Positions 42,035 to 50,089 of a stretch of 64,000 nucleotides of DNA are shown one piece after another. Position 1 is the stretch's first letter; each line of letters opens with the position of its first letter. The position numbers were made by a program, and so were the translations under genes. Source of the stretch: Melaminivora jejuensis (GTDB lineage Bacteria; Pseudomonadota; Gammaproteobacteria; Burkholderiales; Burkholderiaceae_C); NCBI RefSeq assembly GCF_017811175.1, contig NZ_JACWIJ010000002.1, forward strand, positions 2,666,001 to 2,730,000, read 5' to 3'. Below the pieces are notes generated by a model. It searched no databases. It saw only the letters and a program-made list of their open reading frames with translations, and was not told the DNA's origin.

Positions 42035-43255
42035 TTGACCACCAAAACCATCCCCGCTGCTGCCGCCGCCACCCCAGCGCCGATCCGCATCTTCCACATC
42101 CAGCCCGGCGCCGGCGCCACCGAACTGGATGCGCTGCCCGCCCAGCCCCCGCCCGTGGGCTTTTACTGGGTGGCCTGCACGCGCGCCGCGCTGCAGCAGG
42201 AGCTGGCGCGCCTGCAGGCCATGATCCAGACCGTCACCGGCCTGCAGCTGGTCGATCTGCACGTGACCGACCTGCTCAGCACGCAGCTGCCCTCGCACTA
42301 CGACTACACCTCGCAATACGACCTGCTGGTCATGCGCCAGCTGGCGGCAACCGAGGGCCAGGCCGAAGCGCCCCTGCCGCGCACGGCGCGCGGCGGCCCG
42401 CCGGTGCTGCGGCGCATCGACACCAGCCCGGTGGCCCTGGTGGTCTTCGACGCCCTGCTGCTGTCCGTGCATCCGCACGACTGCACGGTGCGCGACAGCT
42501 ACGCCAGGCGCCTGACGGCCCCGCCGCCGCCAGCGCCGCCACCCCTGGACGCCGACGCCGCCGAGGCAGCGGCAGACACCCTGGTATGCGAACTCAGCAC
42601 CGGCGCCCCGGTGGCCGGCGTGCGCCTGCCCGGCAGCACCGCTGATCTGATGCTGCGCCTGGTCAACCAGATCGTGGACAACTACCTGGAGCTGCGCCGC
42701 GACCTGTCGCGCCAGCTCGATCACTGGCAGGTCGCGCTGCTCAACCCGCGCGGGCGCTTCAACCACTGGCGCTCGCTGATGGTGGCGCGCCTGGCGCTGC
42801 ACCACCTGGCCGACATCTGCGAAGACCAGCGCGCCGCCCTACAGGCCTGGAGCAGCGCCCTGGACGGCGGGCGCATGGCCTGCGACGACGGCCTGGCGCA
42901 GCGCGAGCTGGAGCTGCTCAAGGTCAGGAGCCGCGACGTGCTGGAGCACATCGCCCGCGTGGCGCAGCACGTGCGCCGCCTGGAGCAAAGCACCGAAGCC
43001 GCCGTGCAAATGCATTTTTCCGTGCAGAACAACCGCACCAACGACATCATGCGCGTGCTCACCGTGCTCACCGCCGTGTTCCTGCCGCTGAACCTGATCG
43101 CCGGCATCTTCGGCATGAACTTCGAGGTGCTGCCCTTCGTCGAACTGCACAACGGCTTCTGGGGCGCGCTGCTGGCCATGCTCCTGATCGCCGCCGCGCT
43201 GACGGCGTACTTCTGGCGCAACCGCTACCTGGCGCAGACGGACGTTGAGCGTTGA
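42035..43255 (+). CDS. CorA-family metal ion transporter
   Basis: A 406-residue CorA-like protein. The C-terminal membrane part has the family GMN motif in NLIAGIFGMNFEVLPF, then a final helix (FWGALLAMLLIAAALTAYFW). The long cytoplasmic region includes HPHDCTVRDSYARRL and the stalk helix around VLEHIARVAQHVRRLEQSTE. It would move Mg2+ or other divalent cations. The start is TTG 42035, with AGGAG six bases upstream supplied by repeat copy 10; no ATG gives a full N-terminus. A Pro/Ala-rich loop (about residues 160-180) is unusual but low in content. Confidence 0.88.
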   Translation: MTTKTIPAAAAATPAPIRIFHIQPGAGATELDALPAQPPPVGFYWVACTRAALQQELARLQAMIQTVTGLQLVDLHVTDLLSTQLPSHYDYTSQYDLLVMRQLAATEGQAEAPLPRTARGGPPVLRRIDTSPVALVVFDALLLSVHPHDCTVRDSYARRLTAPPPPAPPPLDADAAEAAADTLVCELSTGAPVAGVRLPGSTADLMLRLVNQIVDNYLELRRDLSRQLDHWQVALLNPRGRFNHWRSLMVARLALHHLADICEDQRAALQAWSSALDGGRMACDDGLAQRELELLKVRSRDVLEHIARVAQHVRRLEQSTEAAVQMHFSVQNNRTNDIMRVLTVLTAVFLPLNLIAGIFGMNFEVLPFVELHNGFWGALLAMLLIAAALTAYFWRNRYLAQTDVER

Positions 43256-43314
43256 GCGCTGTGCGTTGGACGGACTTCCACGCAAAACGCCAGGTGTTCA
43301 ACGCAAAACTTGCT

Positions 43315-43343
43315 TTGACAATGCTTGCCGCGTCAATTATTCT
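43315..43343 (+). promoter_or_regulatory. marR promoter and possible operator
   Basis: TTGACA (43315-43320), 17-base spacer, TATTCT (43338-43343). The predicted start of transcription falls within about 3 bases of the marR ATG. TTGAC and GTCAA (43315-43319, 43331-43335) form an inverted repeat inside the promoter, a likely self-regulatory site. Confidence 0.7.
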
Positions 43344-43351
43344 GCCGCGCC

Positions 43352-43876
43352 ATGCCTGCCGCCCCCACCGACGCACCAGCGTCCCTTGCCTCCTATGCGC
43401 CCGAGCGCAGCATCGGCCTGCAGTTGCGGCGCATCGTCAACCAGCTGGGCGCGACCATCGAATGCCGGGTCGAGCCACTGGGCCTGACCGACGCACAGTG
43501 GAAGCCGCTGCTGCGCCTGCTGCTGGGTGAGCACGCCAGCGCCAGCAGCGCCCTGGCGCGCGAGTGCCACATCGACAGCGGCGCACTGACCCGCCTGCTT
43601 GATCGCCTGGAGGCCAAGGGCCTGGTGCAGCGCGAGCGCGCCGCGCACGACCGGCGCGTGGTGCTGGTGGCCCTGACCGATGCCGGCCGGGCCGTGGCCA
43701 GCCAGCTGCCAGCCCTGCTGGGCGAGGCGCAGCGCCAACTGCTGCACGGCTTCGACGAGGACGAGCAGGACGCGCTGCGCGCCGCGCTCGACCGGCTGGA
43801 AGCCAACCTGCAAAACCTGGCCACCGCTGCGCCGGATAGCCGGGATGGCCTGGGTCACCCCTCAAAAAATCAATAA
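43352..43876 (+). CDS. MarR family transcriptional regulator
   Basis: A 174-residue regulator with a winged-helix DNA-binding domain. RRIVNQLGATIECRVEPLGL, DAQWKPLLRLLLGEH, CHIDSGALTRLLDRLEAKGL and RRVVLVALTDAGRAV (wing) are in the standard order. Such proteins usually repress adjacent efflux genes and release DNA on binding aromatic compounds. It is directly upstream of emrA and emrB, with repeat copy 11 between. The leader is predicted to be almost absent. Repression of the efflux genes is inference. Confidence 0.93.
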   Translation: MPAAPTDAPASLASYAPERSIGLQLRRIVNQLGATIECRVEPLGLTDAQWKPLLRLLLGEHASASSALARECHIDSGALTRLLDRLEAKGLVQRERAAHDRRVVLVALTDAGRAVASQLPALLGEAQRQLLHGFDEDEQDALRAALDRLEANLQNLATAAPDSRDGLGHPSKNQ

Positions 43877-43883
43877 AAACCCG

Positions 43884-43920
43884 CTCAAACCCTTACCAGG
43901 CAAGCGCTGATAGCTATCTT
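43884..43920 (+). repeat. Dispersed repeat, copy 11
   Basis: CTCAAACCCTTACCAGG, CAAGCGCTG and TAGCTATCTT, between marR and emrA on the same strand, eight bases after the marR stop. Confidence 0.92.
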
Positions 43921-43977
43921 TTTTGCTGATGGCTGGCTATGCCGGGCCGGCTCTCTTTTCTCTTTTCACACAACACC

Positions 43978-45237
43978 ATGAACGCACCCCAAGCCGCCGC
44001 CCCGCTTTCGTCCCTGCAGGCCCGGGGCCGGCGCAAGCGCGCTCTGGGACTGCTGGCCGGTGTGGTGCTGGCCGGCGCCGCCGCCTTTGCCGTCTATGAC
44101 TGGCTGGTAGCCAGCCACTACGAGCACACCGACAACGCCTACGTCCAGGGCAATGTCGTGCAGATCACGCCGCAAACCGGCGGCACCGTCATGGCCATAG
44201 CCGCCGACGACACCGATTTCGTGCGCGCCGGCAGCACCCTGGTGCAGCTCGACCCGGCGGATGCGCGCGTCGCCCTGCTGCAGGCCGAGGCCGCGCTGGC
44301 CCAGGCCGTGCGCCAGGCGCGCACGCTGTACGCCAACAACGAGACACTGGCCGCGCAGATCCGCCTGCGCCAGGCCGATGCCGCCCGCGCCCAGGCCGAC
44401 ATCGAGCGCGCCCAGGCCGAAGTGGCCCGCGCGCAGGACGACGCGCAGCGGCGCCAGCAGCTGGCCGGCGCCGGCGCCGTCTCCACCGAGGAGATGAACC
44501 ACGCCCAGACCCAGCTCACGGCAGCGCGCACCCAGCAGGCTGCCGCGCAGGCTGCCGCAGCAGCGGCTCAGGCCGGCATTGCCGCTGCGCGCGAACAGCT
44601 GGCCAGCAACCGCGCGCTGACCCAGGGCGTCGAAGTGGCGCAGCACCCCAGCGTGCTGGCCGCTGCCGCCCGGCTGCGCGAAGCCTGGCTGGCCAGCCAG
44701 CGCACACAGCTGATCGCCCCGGTCGATGGCTATGTGGCGCGGCGCAGTGTGCAGCTGGGCCAGCGCGTGGCTGCCGGCAGTCCGCTCATGGCCATCGTGC
44801 CGCTGCGCGAGGTCTGGGTGGACGCCAACTTCAAGGAAAACCAGCTGCGCAACCTGCGCCTGGGCCAGCCGGCCACGCTGACGGCCGACCTGTACGGCAA
44901 GCAGGTGCAGTACCACGGCACGGTGGCCGGCCTGGGCGTGGGCACGGGCGCGGCCTTTGCCCTGCTGCCGGCGCAAAACGCCACCGGCAACTGGATCAAG
45001 GTGGTGCAGCGCGTGCCGGTGCGCATCGCCCTCGATGCCGGGCAGGTCGCCGCGCACCCGCTGCGCGTGGGCCTGTCCATGAACGTCGAAGTGGATACGC
45101 GCCAGCAGGACGGCGCCGCGCTGGCCGAGGCGCCGCGCAGCGCGCCGCTGGCGCAAACGCGCGTATTCGACCAGCTGGGCGACGGCGCCGAGGCCGAAGT
45201 GGCGCGCATCATCGCCGCCAACCTGGGCAAGTCCTGA
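43978..45237 (+). CDS. emrA: HlyD/EmrA-type efflux adaptor
   Basis: A 419-residue membrane fusion protein. One N-terminal membrane helix (about residues 23-40) is followed by the lipoyl half-motif HTDNAYVQGNVVQITPQTGG, a long Ala/Gln-rich coiled coil (about 95-235), then APVDGYVARRSVQLGQRVAA and VWVDANFKENQLRNLRLGQP, typical of EmrA. It links the inner-membrane pump to an outer-membrane channel across the periplasm. No outer-membrane factor gene is nearby. The emrB start is one base after its stop. ATG 43978 is chosen for the membrane helix position. Confidence 0.94.
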   Translation: MNAPQAAAPLSSLQARGRRKRALGLLAGVVLAGAAAFAVYDWLVASHYEHTDNAYVQGNVVQITPQTGGTVMAIAADDTDFVRAGSTLVQLDPADARVALLQAEAALAQAVRQARTLYANNETLAAQIRLRQADAARAQADIERAQAEVARAQDDAQRRQQLAGAGAVSTEEMNHAQTQLTAARTQQAAAQAAAAAAQAGIAAAREQLASNRALTQGVEVAQHPSVLAAAARLREAWLASQRTQLIAPVDGYVARRSVQLGQRVAAGSPLMAIVPLREVWVDANFKENQLRNLRLGQPATLTADLYGKQVQYHGTVAGLGVGTGAAFALLPAQNATGNWIKVVQRVPVRIALDAGQVAAHPLRVGLSMNVEVDTRQQDGAALAEAPRSAPLAQTRVFDQLGDGAEAEVARIIAANLGKS

Positions 45238-45238
45238 C

Positions 45239-46807
45239 ATGGCCGCCGCGCCCGCACCGGCGGCGCCGCTGCCGCCGCTCACTGGCAGCGCCCGCGCCTG
45301 GGGCACGCTGTCGCTGTCGGCGGCGGTGTTCATGAACGTGCTGGACACGTCGATCGCCAACGTCTCGCTGCCAGCCATTGCCGGCGACCTGGGCGTCAGC
45401 CCCACGCAGGGCACCTGGGTCATCACCAGCTTTGCCGTGGCCAATGCGATTTCGGTGCCGCTCACCGGCTGGCTGTCGCAGCGCTTCGGCCAGGTGCGGC
45501 TGTTCGTGGCCAGCGTGGTGCTGTTCGTGATCGCCTCGCTCTTGTGCGGGCTGGCGCCCAACATGGCGCTGTTGATCGCCGCACGCGCACTGCAGGGCTT
45601 CGTCGCCGGGCCGATGATCCCGCTGTCGCAGTCGCTCCTGCTGGCCAGCTACCCACGCGCGCTGGCCGGCCTGGCCATGGCCATGTGGTCGATGACCACG
45701 CTGATCGCACCGGTGATGGGGCCGCTGCTGGGCGGCTGGATCACGGACAACATGAGCTGGCCGTGGATTTTCTACATCAACGTGCCGGTGGGCATTGCCG
45801 CCGCCTTCACCACCTGGGCCATCTTTCGCCACCGCGAGAGCGAGCGGCGCAGCCTGCCCATCGACTCCATCGGCCTGGCGCTGCTGGTCATCTGGGTAGG
45901 CGCCATGCAACTGGTGCTGGACATCGGCAAGGAGCACGACTGGTTCGCCTCGCCGCTGGTCGTGGCCAGCGCCCTGGTGGCCGTGGTGGGCCTGGCCGCC
46001 TTCCTGATCTGGGAGCGCGACGAGGCGCACCCGGTGGTCGATCTGACGCTGTTTCGCAATCGCAACTTCTGGGCCGGCTCGCTGGCGACTTCGGTCGGCT
46101 ATGGCCTGTTCTTCGGCAACGTGGTGCTGCTGCCGCTGTGGCTGCAGCAGCACATGGGCTACACGGCCACGCAGGCCGGGCAGATCATGGCGCCGGTGGG
46201 CCTGCTGGCCATGATTTTGTCGCCCATGGTCGGCAAGAGCATTGGCCGGGTCGATCCGCGCCGCTACGCCACCTTTGCCTTCGTGGTGTTTGCCATCGTG
46301 CTGTGGATGCGCTCGCGCTTCAATACTCAGGCGGACTTCGCCACCATCATGGTGCCGACCATCATCCAGGGCATCTCGATGGCGTTCTTCTTCATCCCGC
46401 TGGTGACGCTTACGCTGTCGGAGATCGAGCCGGCGCGCATCCCGGCGGCCTCGGGCCTGTCCAACTTCATGCGCATCACGGCGGGCGCCATCGGCACCTC
46501 GGTCACCACCACACTGTGGGAGCGCCGCGCCACGCTGCACCATGCGCAACTGGTGGAGAACCTGCGGCCCTCCAGCCCCGGCTTCGAGCAGGCCCTGGCG
46601 GTGCTGCGCGCCGCCGGCATGAGCGACGCCCAGGCGCTGGCGCAGATGGAGCGCATGACCACGCAGCAGGCCTTCATGCTGGCGGCCAACGACATCTTCT
46701 ACCTGTCCGCCGTGCTGTTCATGGTGCTGATCCCGCTGGTCTGGCTGGCGCACGCGCCGCGAGTGCAGGCCGGCGGGGCGGCGGATGCGGCGGCAGGGGC
46801 GCATTGA
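45239..46807 (+). CDS. emrB: DHA2 family MFS multidrug transporter
   Basis: A 522-residue major facilitator with 14 predicted helices. The DHA2 antiporter motif C is GPLLGGWIT; the N-terminal signature VFMNVLDTSIANVSLPAIAG and motif A-like segment GWLSQRFGQVRLF are present. It exports drugs by proton antiport together with the adjacent EmrA adaptor. It follows emrA after one base. A polar, Ala/Pro-rich start precedes the first helix. Repeat copy 12 follows the stop. Confidence 0.95.
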   Translation: MAAAPAPAAPLPPLTGSARAWGTLSLSAAVFMNVLDTSIANVSLPAIAGDLGVSPTQGTWVITSFAVANAISVPLTGWLSQRFGQVRLFVASVVLFVIASLLCGLAPNMALLIAARALQGFVAGPMIPLSQSLLLASYPRALAGLAMAMWSMTTLIAPVMGPLLGGWITDNMSWPWIFYINVPVGIAAAFTTWAIFRHRESERRSLPIDSIGLALLVIWVGAMQLVLDIGKEHDWFASPLVVASALVAVVGLAAFLIWERDEAHPVVDLTLFRNRNFWAGSLATSVGYGLFFGNVVLLPLWLQQHMGYTATQAGQIMAPVGLLAMILSPMVGKSIGRVDPRRYATFAFVVFAIVLWMRSRFNTQADFATIMVPTIIQGISMAFFFIPLVTLTLSEIEPARIPAASGLSNFMRITAGAIGTSVTTTLWERRATLHHAQLVENLRPSSPGFEQALAVLRAAGMSDAQALAQMERMTTQQAFMLAANDIFYLSAVLFMVLIPLVWLAHAPRVQAGGAADAAAGAH

Positions 46808-46838
46808 GCCACCAAGACGCTCCTAATTGCTACATTAA

Positions 46839-46870
46839 AAGTAGCTGCCAGCGCTTTCCAGACAAGGGCT
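46839..46870 (-). repeat. Dispersed repeat, copy 12
   Basis: GTAGCTG, CAGCGCTTTCCAGACAAGGG, between the convergent 3' ends of emrB and the dienelactone hydrolase gene. Confidence 0.88.
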
Positions 46871-46876
46871 GACGCC

Positions 46877-47572
46877 TTATTTGGCTTGCAAATGCCGCCC
46901 CAGAAACTCCACCGTTCGCGCCCAGGCCAGCTGCGCTGCCGGCGCGTCGTAGCTGGCGCGTTGGTCGCAGTGGAAACCGTGGTCGGCGTCGTACAGCTGC
47001 ACCTCGACCTGCGGGTGCGCGGCGGCGAACTCCTGCACGCCCTTGAGCGGGATGAAGTGGTCGCGCCGGCCAAAGTGCGCCAGCACCGGCACGCGCGGCG
47101 TGCGCGCCAGCTCGGCGCGGGTGGTCATGCCGCCGCCGTAGTAGGGCACGGCGGCTGACAGGCCCTGCAACTCGCAGGCGGCGCGCCAGGCCAGCAGGCC
47201 GCCGTAGCAAAAACCCATGACCGCCACGCGCGCGCCGCTGTCGCGGGCGGCGTGGTCGATGGCCGCCTGGATGTCGGCCAGCACGCCGGGCGCGGGCAGG
47301 GCCTCCACGGCGGCCTTGAGCTGCTTGCCGCGCTGCATGTCGGCCTCGCCATAGCCCAGCTCGACACCCTTTTCCACGCGGGCGAAGGTGGACGGCGCCA
47401 GCGCCAGCCAGCCCTGCGCCGCCAGCCGGCCAGCCACGTCGCGGATGTGGCTGTTGACCCCGAAAATCTCCTGCAGCAGCACCACCGCGCCGCGCGGCGT
47501 GCCTTCGGGGCTGACTTGCCAGGCCGGCACGCAAAAGCCGCCCTCGGCCACGATGTCGATCCACTGACCCAT
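46877..47572 (-). CDS. Dienelactone hydrolase family protein
   Basis: A 231-residue alpha/beta hydrolase of the dienelactone hydrolase family. The nucleophile is a cysteine in VAVMGFCYGGLLAWRAA; the acid is in HFGRRDHFIPLKGV and the histidine in YDADHGFHCDQRASYD. GAVVLLQEIFGVNSHIRDVA near the start is the family oxyanion block. True members open dienelactones in chloroaromatic breakdown; no other such genes are here, so the substrate is open. It is followed by convergent repeat copy 12. ATG 47572 is preferred over longer in-frame options. Confidence 0.93.
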   Translation of the reverse strand: MGQWIDIVAEGGFCVPAWQVSPEGTPRGAVVLLQEIFGVNSHIRDVAGRLAAQGWLALAPSTFARVEKGVELGYGEADMQRGKQLKAAVEALPAPGVLADIQAAIDHAARDSGARVAVMGFCYGGLLAWRAACELQGLSAAVPYYGGGMTTRAELARTPRVPVLAHFGRRDHFIPLKGVQEFAAAHPQVEVQLYDADHGFHCDQRASYDAPAAQLAWARTVEFLGRHLQAK

Positions 47573-47631
47573 TGATGCACCTCCTTGCCATGCAGGGCAG
47601 ACAAAAAAGGGCATTGTGGCCGGCGCGGCGC

Positions 47632-48135
47632 TCAGGCCGGGGCGGCTTCGGCCTCGCGTTCGGCTTCGGCTTCGCCCGAGGAGCAGGCGCCGCCGCAGCC
47701 GTGGATGGGTTCGGCGGGCAGCGCGGCCGGCTGATGCACCACGCCAGTGGCCGGGTCGAAGCCGACGCGCCGCAGGTGCGCCGCCAGGGCCGCGTCCATG
47801 CTGTCGGTGTGCTGCGGGAACCACACCGTCAGCTCCTCGGCCATGGTGCGCAGCACGCGCAGATCGCCCTGCGCGCCGCCCTCGCGCATGATGTTCAGCA
47901 CGGCCTGGTGCTGCAGGCTGTGGCAGTTGCCGGCGGCGAACTGCGTGGCCTGCATCCAGCGGTCTTCCTGGGCGAAGTGCTCTGCCGTGTGCTCGACCAG
48001 CGCCTGCCAGGCGGCAGGCAGGCCGGCGTCATCCGCCGCCTGCACGGCCTGCAGCAACTGGACGAATTCCTGGTGCGTCTCATCCATGCGGGGCAAGTCC
48101 AGTGCCAGCTCTTCGCTCCATTGCAGTGTCGCCAT
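47632..48135 (-). CDS. Bacteriohemerythrin-like protein
   Basis: A 167-residue hemerythrin-domain protein. Predicted di-iron ligands are His21 (DETHQEF), His49, His53 and Glu57 (VEHTAEHFAQED), His72 and His76 (CHSLQHQ), and His109 with Asp114 (QHTDSMD). Such proteins bind oxygen or NO. After the bundle, residues 125-167 form an extension with CGGACSSGE and a run of Glu/Ala that is not part of the fold and could bind another metal. It lies 59 bases upstream of the dienelactone hydrolase start. Confidence 0.9.
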   Translation of the reverse strand: MATLQWSEELALDLPRMDETHQEFVQLLQAVQAADDAGLPAAWQALVEHTAEHFAQEDRWMQATQFAAGNCHSLQHQAVLNIMREGGAQGDLRVLRTMAEELTVWFPQHTDSMDAALAAHLRRVGFDPATGVVHQPAALPAEPIHGCGGACSSGEAEAEREAEAAPA

Positions 48136-48242
48136 GTCGTGCTTTCTCCGTTCAAACCTTGAAGGCGCGCGAGCCTACGGGCGTGGCAGGAAGTGGCATT
48201 GACTCAGGTCAACACCAAGCCTCATGGCAAAGCGCCAGGAAA

Positions 48243-48270
48243 AAAGCCCCGCCTGGGCGGGCGGGGCTTT
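48243..48270 (-). terminator. Rho-independent terminator
   Basis: 11-bp stem AAAGCCCCGCC/GGCGGGGCTTT with a 6-base loop, then a T-run on the minus strand, 22 bases after the stop of the Cys-repeat protein gene. Confidence 0.92.
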
Positions 48271-48291
48271 GCGGCAGTAGCCGGGGACGGG

Positions 48292-48876
48292 TCATTGCGC
48301 GTATTCGCGCTTGGCGTCGGCCACGCACTTGTCCTTGGCGTCGCCGCTCAGGCTATCGCAGCGCTCCTTGGCAGCCTTGTAGTTGGCCTCGCGCATTTCC
48401 TGTGCAGCGTCCTTGCGGGCCTCGGCCACGTTGGCCTGCTTGGCCAGGTTGGCATTGCTGGGCGCGGGCTTGGACTCGGCCAGCGAGACCTTGGCCTTTT
48501 CCTTGGCAGCCACGTGCGCTGCCTTGGCGTCCTTTTTGCAGACATCCTTGGCATTGCCCGACAGGTCATCGCACTTTTCCTTGGCGACTTCGTAGTCGGC
48601 ATCGGCGCGTGCCTCGTGTACCTTGTAAGTGTGCTTGTCGCTGGGCTGGTACTGGGCCTGCAGTTCGGCCTTGGCGACCTTCTCGTTGCCCTTGGCCTCT
48701 TTTTCGCACACGTCCTTGGCGTTGCCCGACAGGGCATCGCACTGGGCCTTGGCGGCCTTGTAGTCGGCTTCGATGCGTTCCTCGGCGGCCTTGTGCTCGT
48801 CCTTGGTCATGGCTATGCCGGAAGTGGCCAGCAGGCCGGCGATGGCCAGGGCCATCAGGTTGCGCAAATGTTTCAT
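48292..48876 (-). CDS. Exported protein with three Cys-pair repeats
   Basis: A 194-residue protein with a signal peptide (MKHLRNLMALAIAGLLATSG, cleavage near IAM). The mature part is Lys/Ala/Glu-rich and carries three related units, each of the form YKAAKxxCDxLSGxAKDxC (about residues 40-63, 90-113 and 168-191), so six cysteines in three spaced pairs. Similar proteins are common in Burkholderiales as hypothetical or cell-envelope proteins; no function is known to me. It is followed by a terminator. A CsbD-family gene lies 43 bases upstream on the same strand. Confidence 0.85.
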   Translation of the reverse strand: MKHLRNLMALAIAGLLATSGIAMTKDEHKAAEERIEADYKAAKAQCDALSGNAKDVCEKEAKGNEKVAKAELQAQYQPSDKHTYKVHEARADADYEVAKEKCDDLSGNAKDVCKKDAKAAHVAAKEKAKVSLAESKPAPSNANLAKQANVAEARKDAAQEMREANYKAAKERCDSLSGDAKDKCVADAKREYAQ

Positions 48877-48919
48877 GGTGTTGTGCTCCGGACAGTGGGT
48901 GGTGCGGGCAGAGGCGGCC

Positions 48920-49135
48920 TCAATCCCAGCGGAAGTCGGGATTGGCACGCTCCCAGTGGTTGAGCTGGTCTTCGGCGGCTTCCTTGGCCAGGCCGTGGCG
49001 CTCCTGCAGCTTGCCCAGCATCTGGTCGCGCTTGCCGGCGATCACGTCCATGTCGTCGTCGGTCAGCTTGCCCCACTGCTCCTTGACCTTGCCCTTGAAC
49101 TGCGTCCAGTTGCCCTTGATGCGGTCTTCATTCAT
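48920..49135 (-). CDS. CsbD family stress protein
   Basis: A 71-residue protein starting MNEDRIKGNWTQFKGKVKEQ and continuing WGKLTDDDMDVIAGKRDQML, a clear CsbD domain. The family is induced by general stress in many bacteria; its molecular role is unknown. The end NHWERANPDFRWD is not part of the core domain. It lies upstream of the Cys-repeat protein gene on the same strand and could be cotranscribed. About 230 bases upstream (49136-49367) separate it from the lipoprotein gene; I see no gene there. Confidence 0.93.
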   Translation of the reverse strand: MNEDRIKGNWTQFKGKVKEQWGKLTDDDMDVIAGKRDQMLGKLQERHGLAKEAAEDQLNHWERANPDFRWD

Positions 49136-49367
49136 GGCTGCTCTCCTTCGGTGGGTGAAATGTCTGGTGTCGATCGCTTCGTGCCAGGGTGGCTGCAAGC
49201 GATGGAAAGCACTGTAGAAATCACCCGGCAGCCGGTGCGTCGGCTCGGACAGCGGCGCAGCGTCAGCGCAGTGCCAGCGCCGCGTGTAGGCGGCGCGGCT
49301 GGTCAGGGCGTGCGTGTGCGTCGTGCGCCAGACGCTGGACGTCCAGGCAGCCCAGGGGCGCGCTCCT

Positions 49368-50060
49368 TCAGCGGCCCGAGCGCTGCACCCAGTCGGCCAG
49401 CTCCTGCGCGGCCTGCGCGGCGGCCTCGGCCAGGGCGCGGGCGCCGCCGGCGGCATCGGGCGTGCTGGCCGGGCGCTGCACCACGAACAGGCGCTGGGCG
49501 ACCAGCACCTCGCCGCGCGCGCTGTTGTCGGCCAGCAGCGCGCGCAGGCGCAGCAGGCCGTGGCTGCGCTGGGGCGACTCGAAGACCTGGCTGAACTCTT
49601 CGAGCTGCACGCGCAGCACCGTGGGCATCCGGGCACGGTCGGCCAGCATGGCCAGGCCGTCGTCGCCCGAGAGCACGGCGCGGCCCTGGCCGAGCTGCTC
49701 GCGCAGCGCCTGCTGCACCAGGATGGCCGGCGGCTGGCTCCAGCGCGCCTGGGTGTAGGGCTGCAGCTGCTGGGCATTGGCATAGGCCAGGCGGTACAGC
49801 AGCGCCGAGCTGGCCTCGGGCAGGCCGGTAGCCTCCACGTCGGCCAGCGCCAGCGGCGGCAGGGCCTGGGCCTGGGCCGGCGCGGCTGCAGCAGTCGCGC
49901 TGCCCGGGCCGAAGTCATAGACGTCGGCGCGCTCGGGCGGCTTGGGCAGCACCGAGCAGGCAGCCAGTGCCACACTGGCCACAGCCAGAAAAATCAAACG
50001 AAAAAGCCCTGAAACCCTTGTCAGACAAGCGTTAACAGCTATATTTTTCATAGTATCCAT
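49368..50060 (-). CDS. ABC-type lipid transport auxiliary lipoprotein
   Basis: A 230-residue lipoprotein, last gene of a four-gene Mla/MCE operon. ATG 50060 has GGGAG six bases upstream; a GTG at 50093 overlapping the MCE stop is the alternative. The signal peptide ends at lipobox ALAAC (Cys35). The mature part has the PqiC/ABC-auxiliary pattern LLYRLAYANAQQLQPYTQAR, RWSQPPAILVQQALREQL and LRVQLEEFSQVFESPQRS. It would be held in the outer membrane and help pass lipid from the MCE protein. The N-terminal residues KNIAVNACLTRVSG are encoded by repeat copy 13. Confidence 0.88.
   Translation of the reverse strand: MDTMKNIAVNACLTRVSGLFRLIFLAVASVALAACSVLPKPPERADVYDFGPGSATAAAAPAQAQALPPLALADVEATGLPEASSALLYRLAYANAQQLQPYTQARWSQPPAILVQQALREQLGQGRAVLSGDDGLAMLADRARMPTVLRVQLEEFSQVFESPQRSHGLLRLRALLADNSARGEVLVAQRLFVVQRPASTPDAAGGARALAEAAAQAAQELADWVQRSGR
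50010..50046 (+). repeat. Dispersed repeat, copy 13 (inside lipoprotein signal peptide)
   Basis: TGAAACCCTTGTCAGACAAG, then GCGTTAACAGCTATAT. It overlaps codons 5-17 of the lipoprotein gene and is read on the minus strand as IAVNACLTRV. Confidence 0.88.
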
Positions 50061-50089
50061 GGGATCTCCCGGGCGGTATGCAGGCGCCT

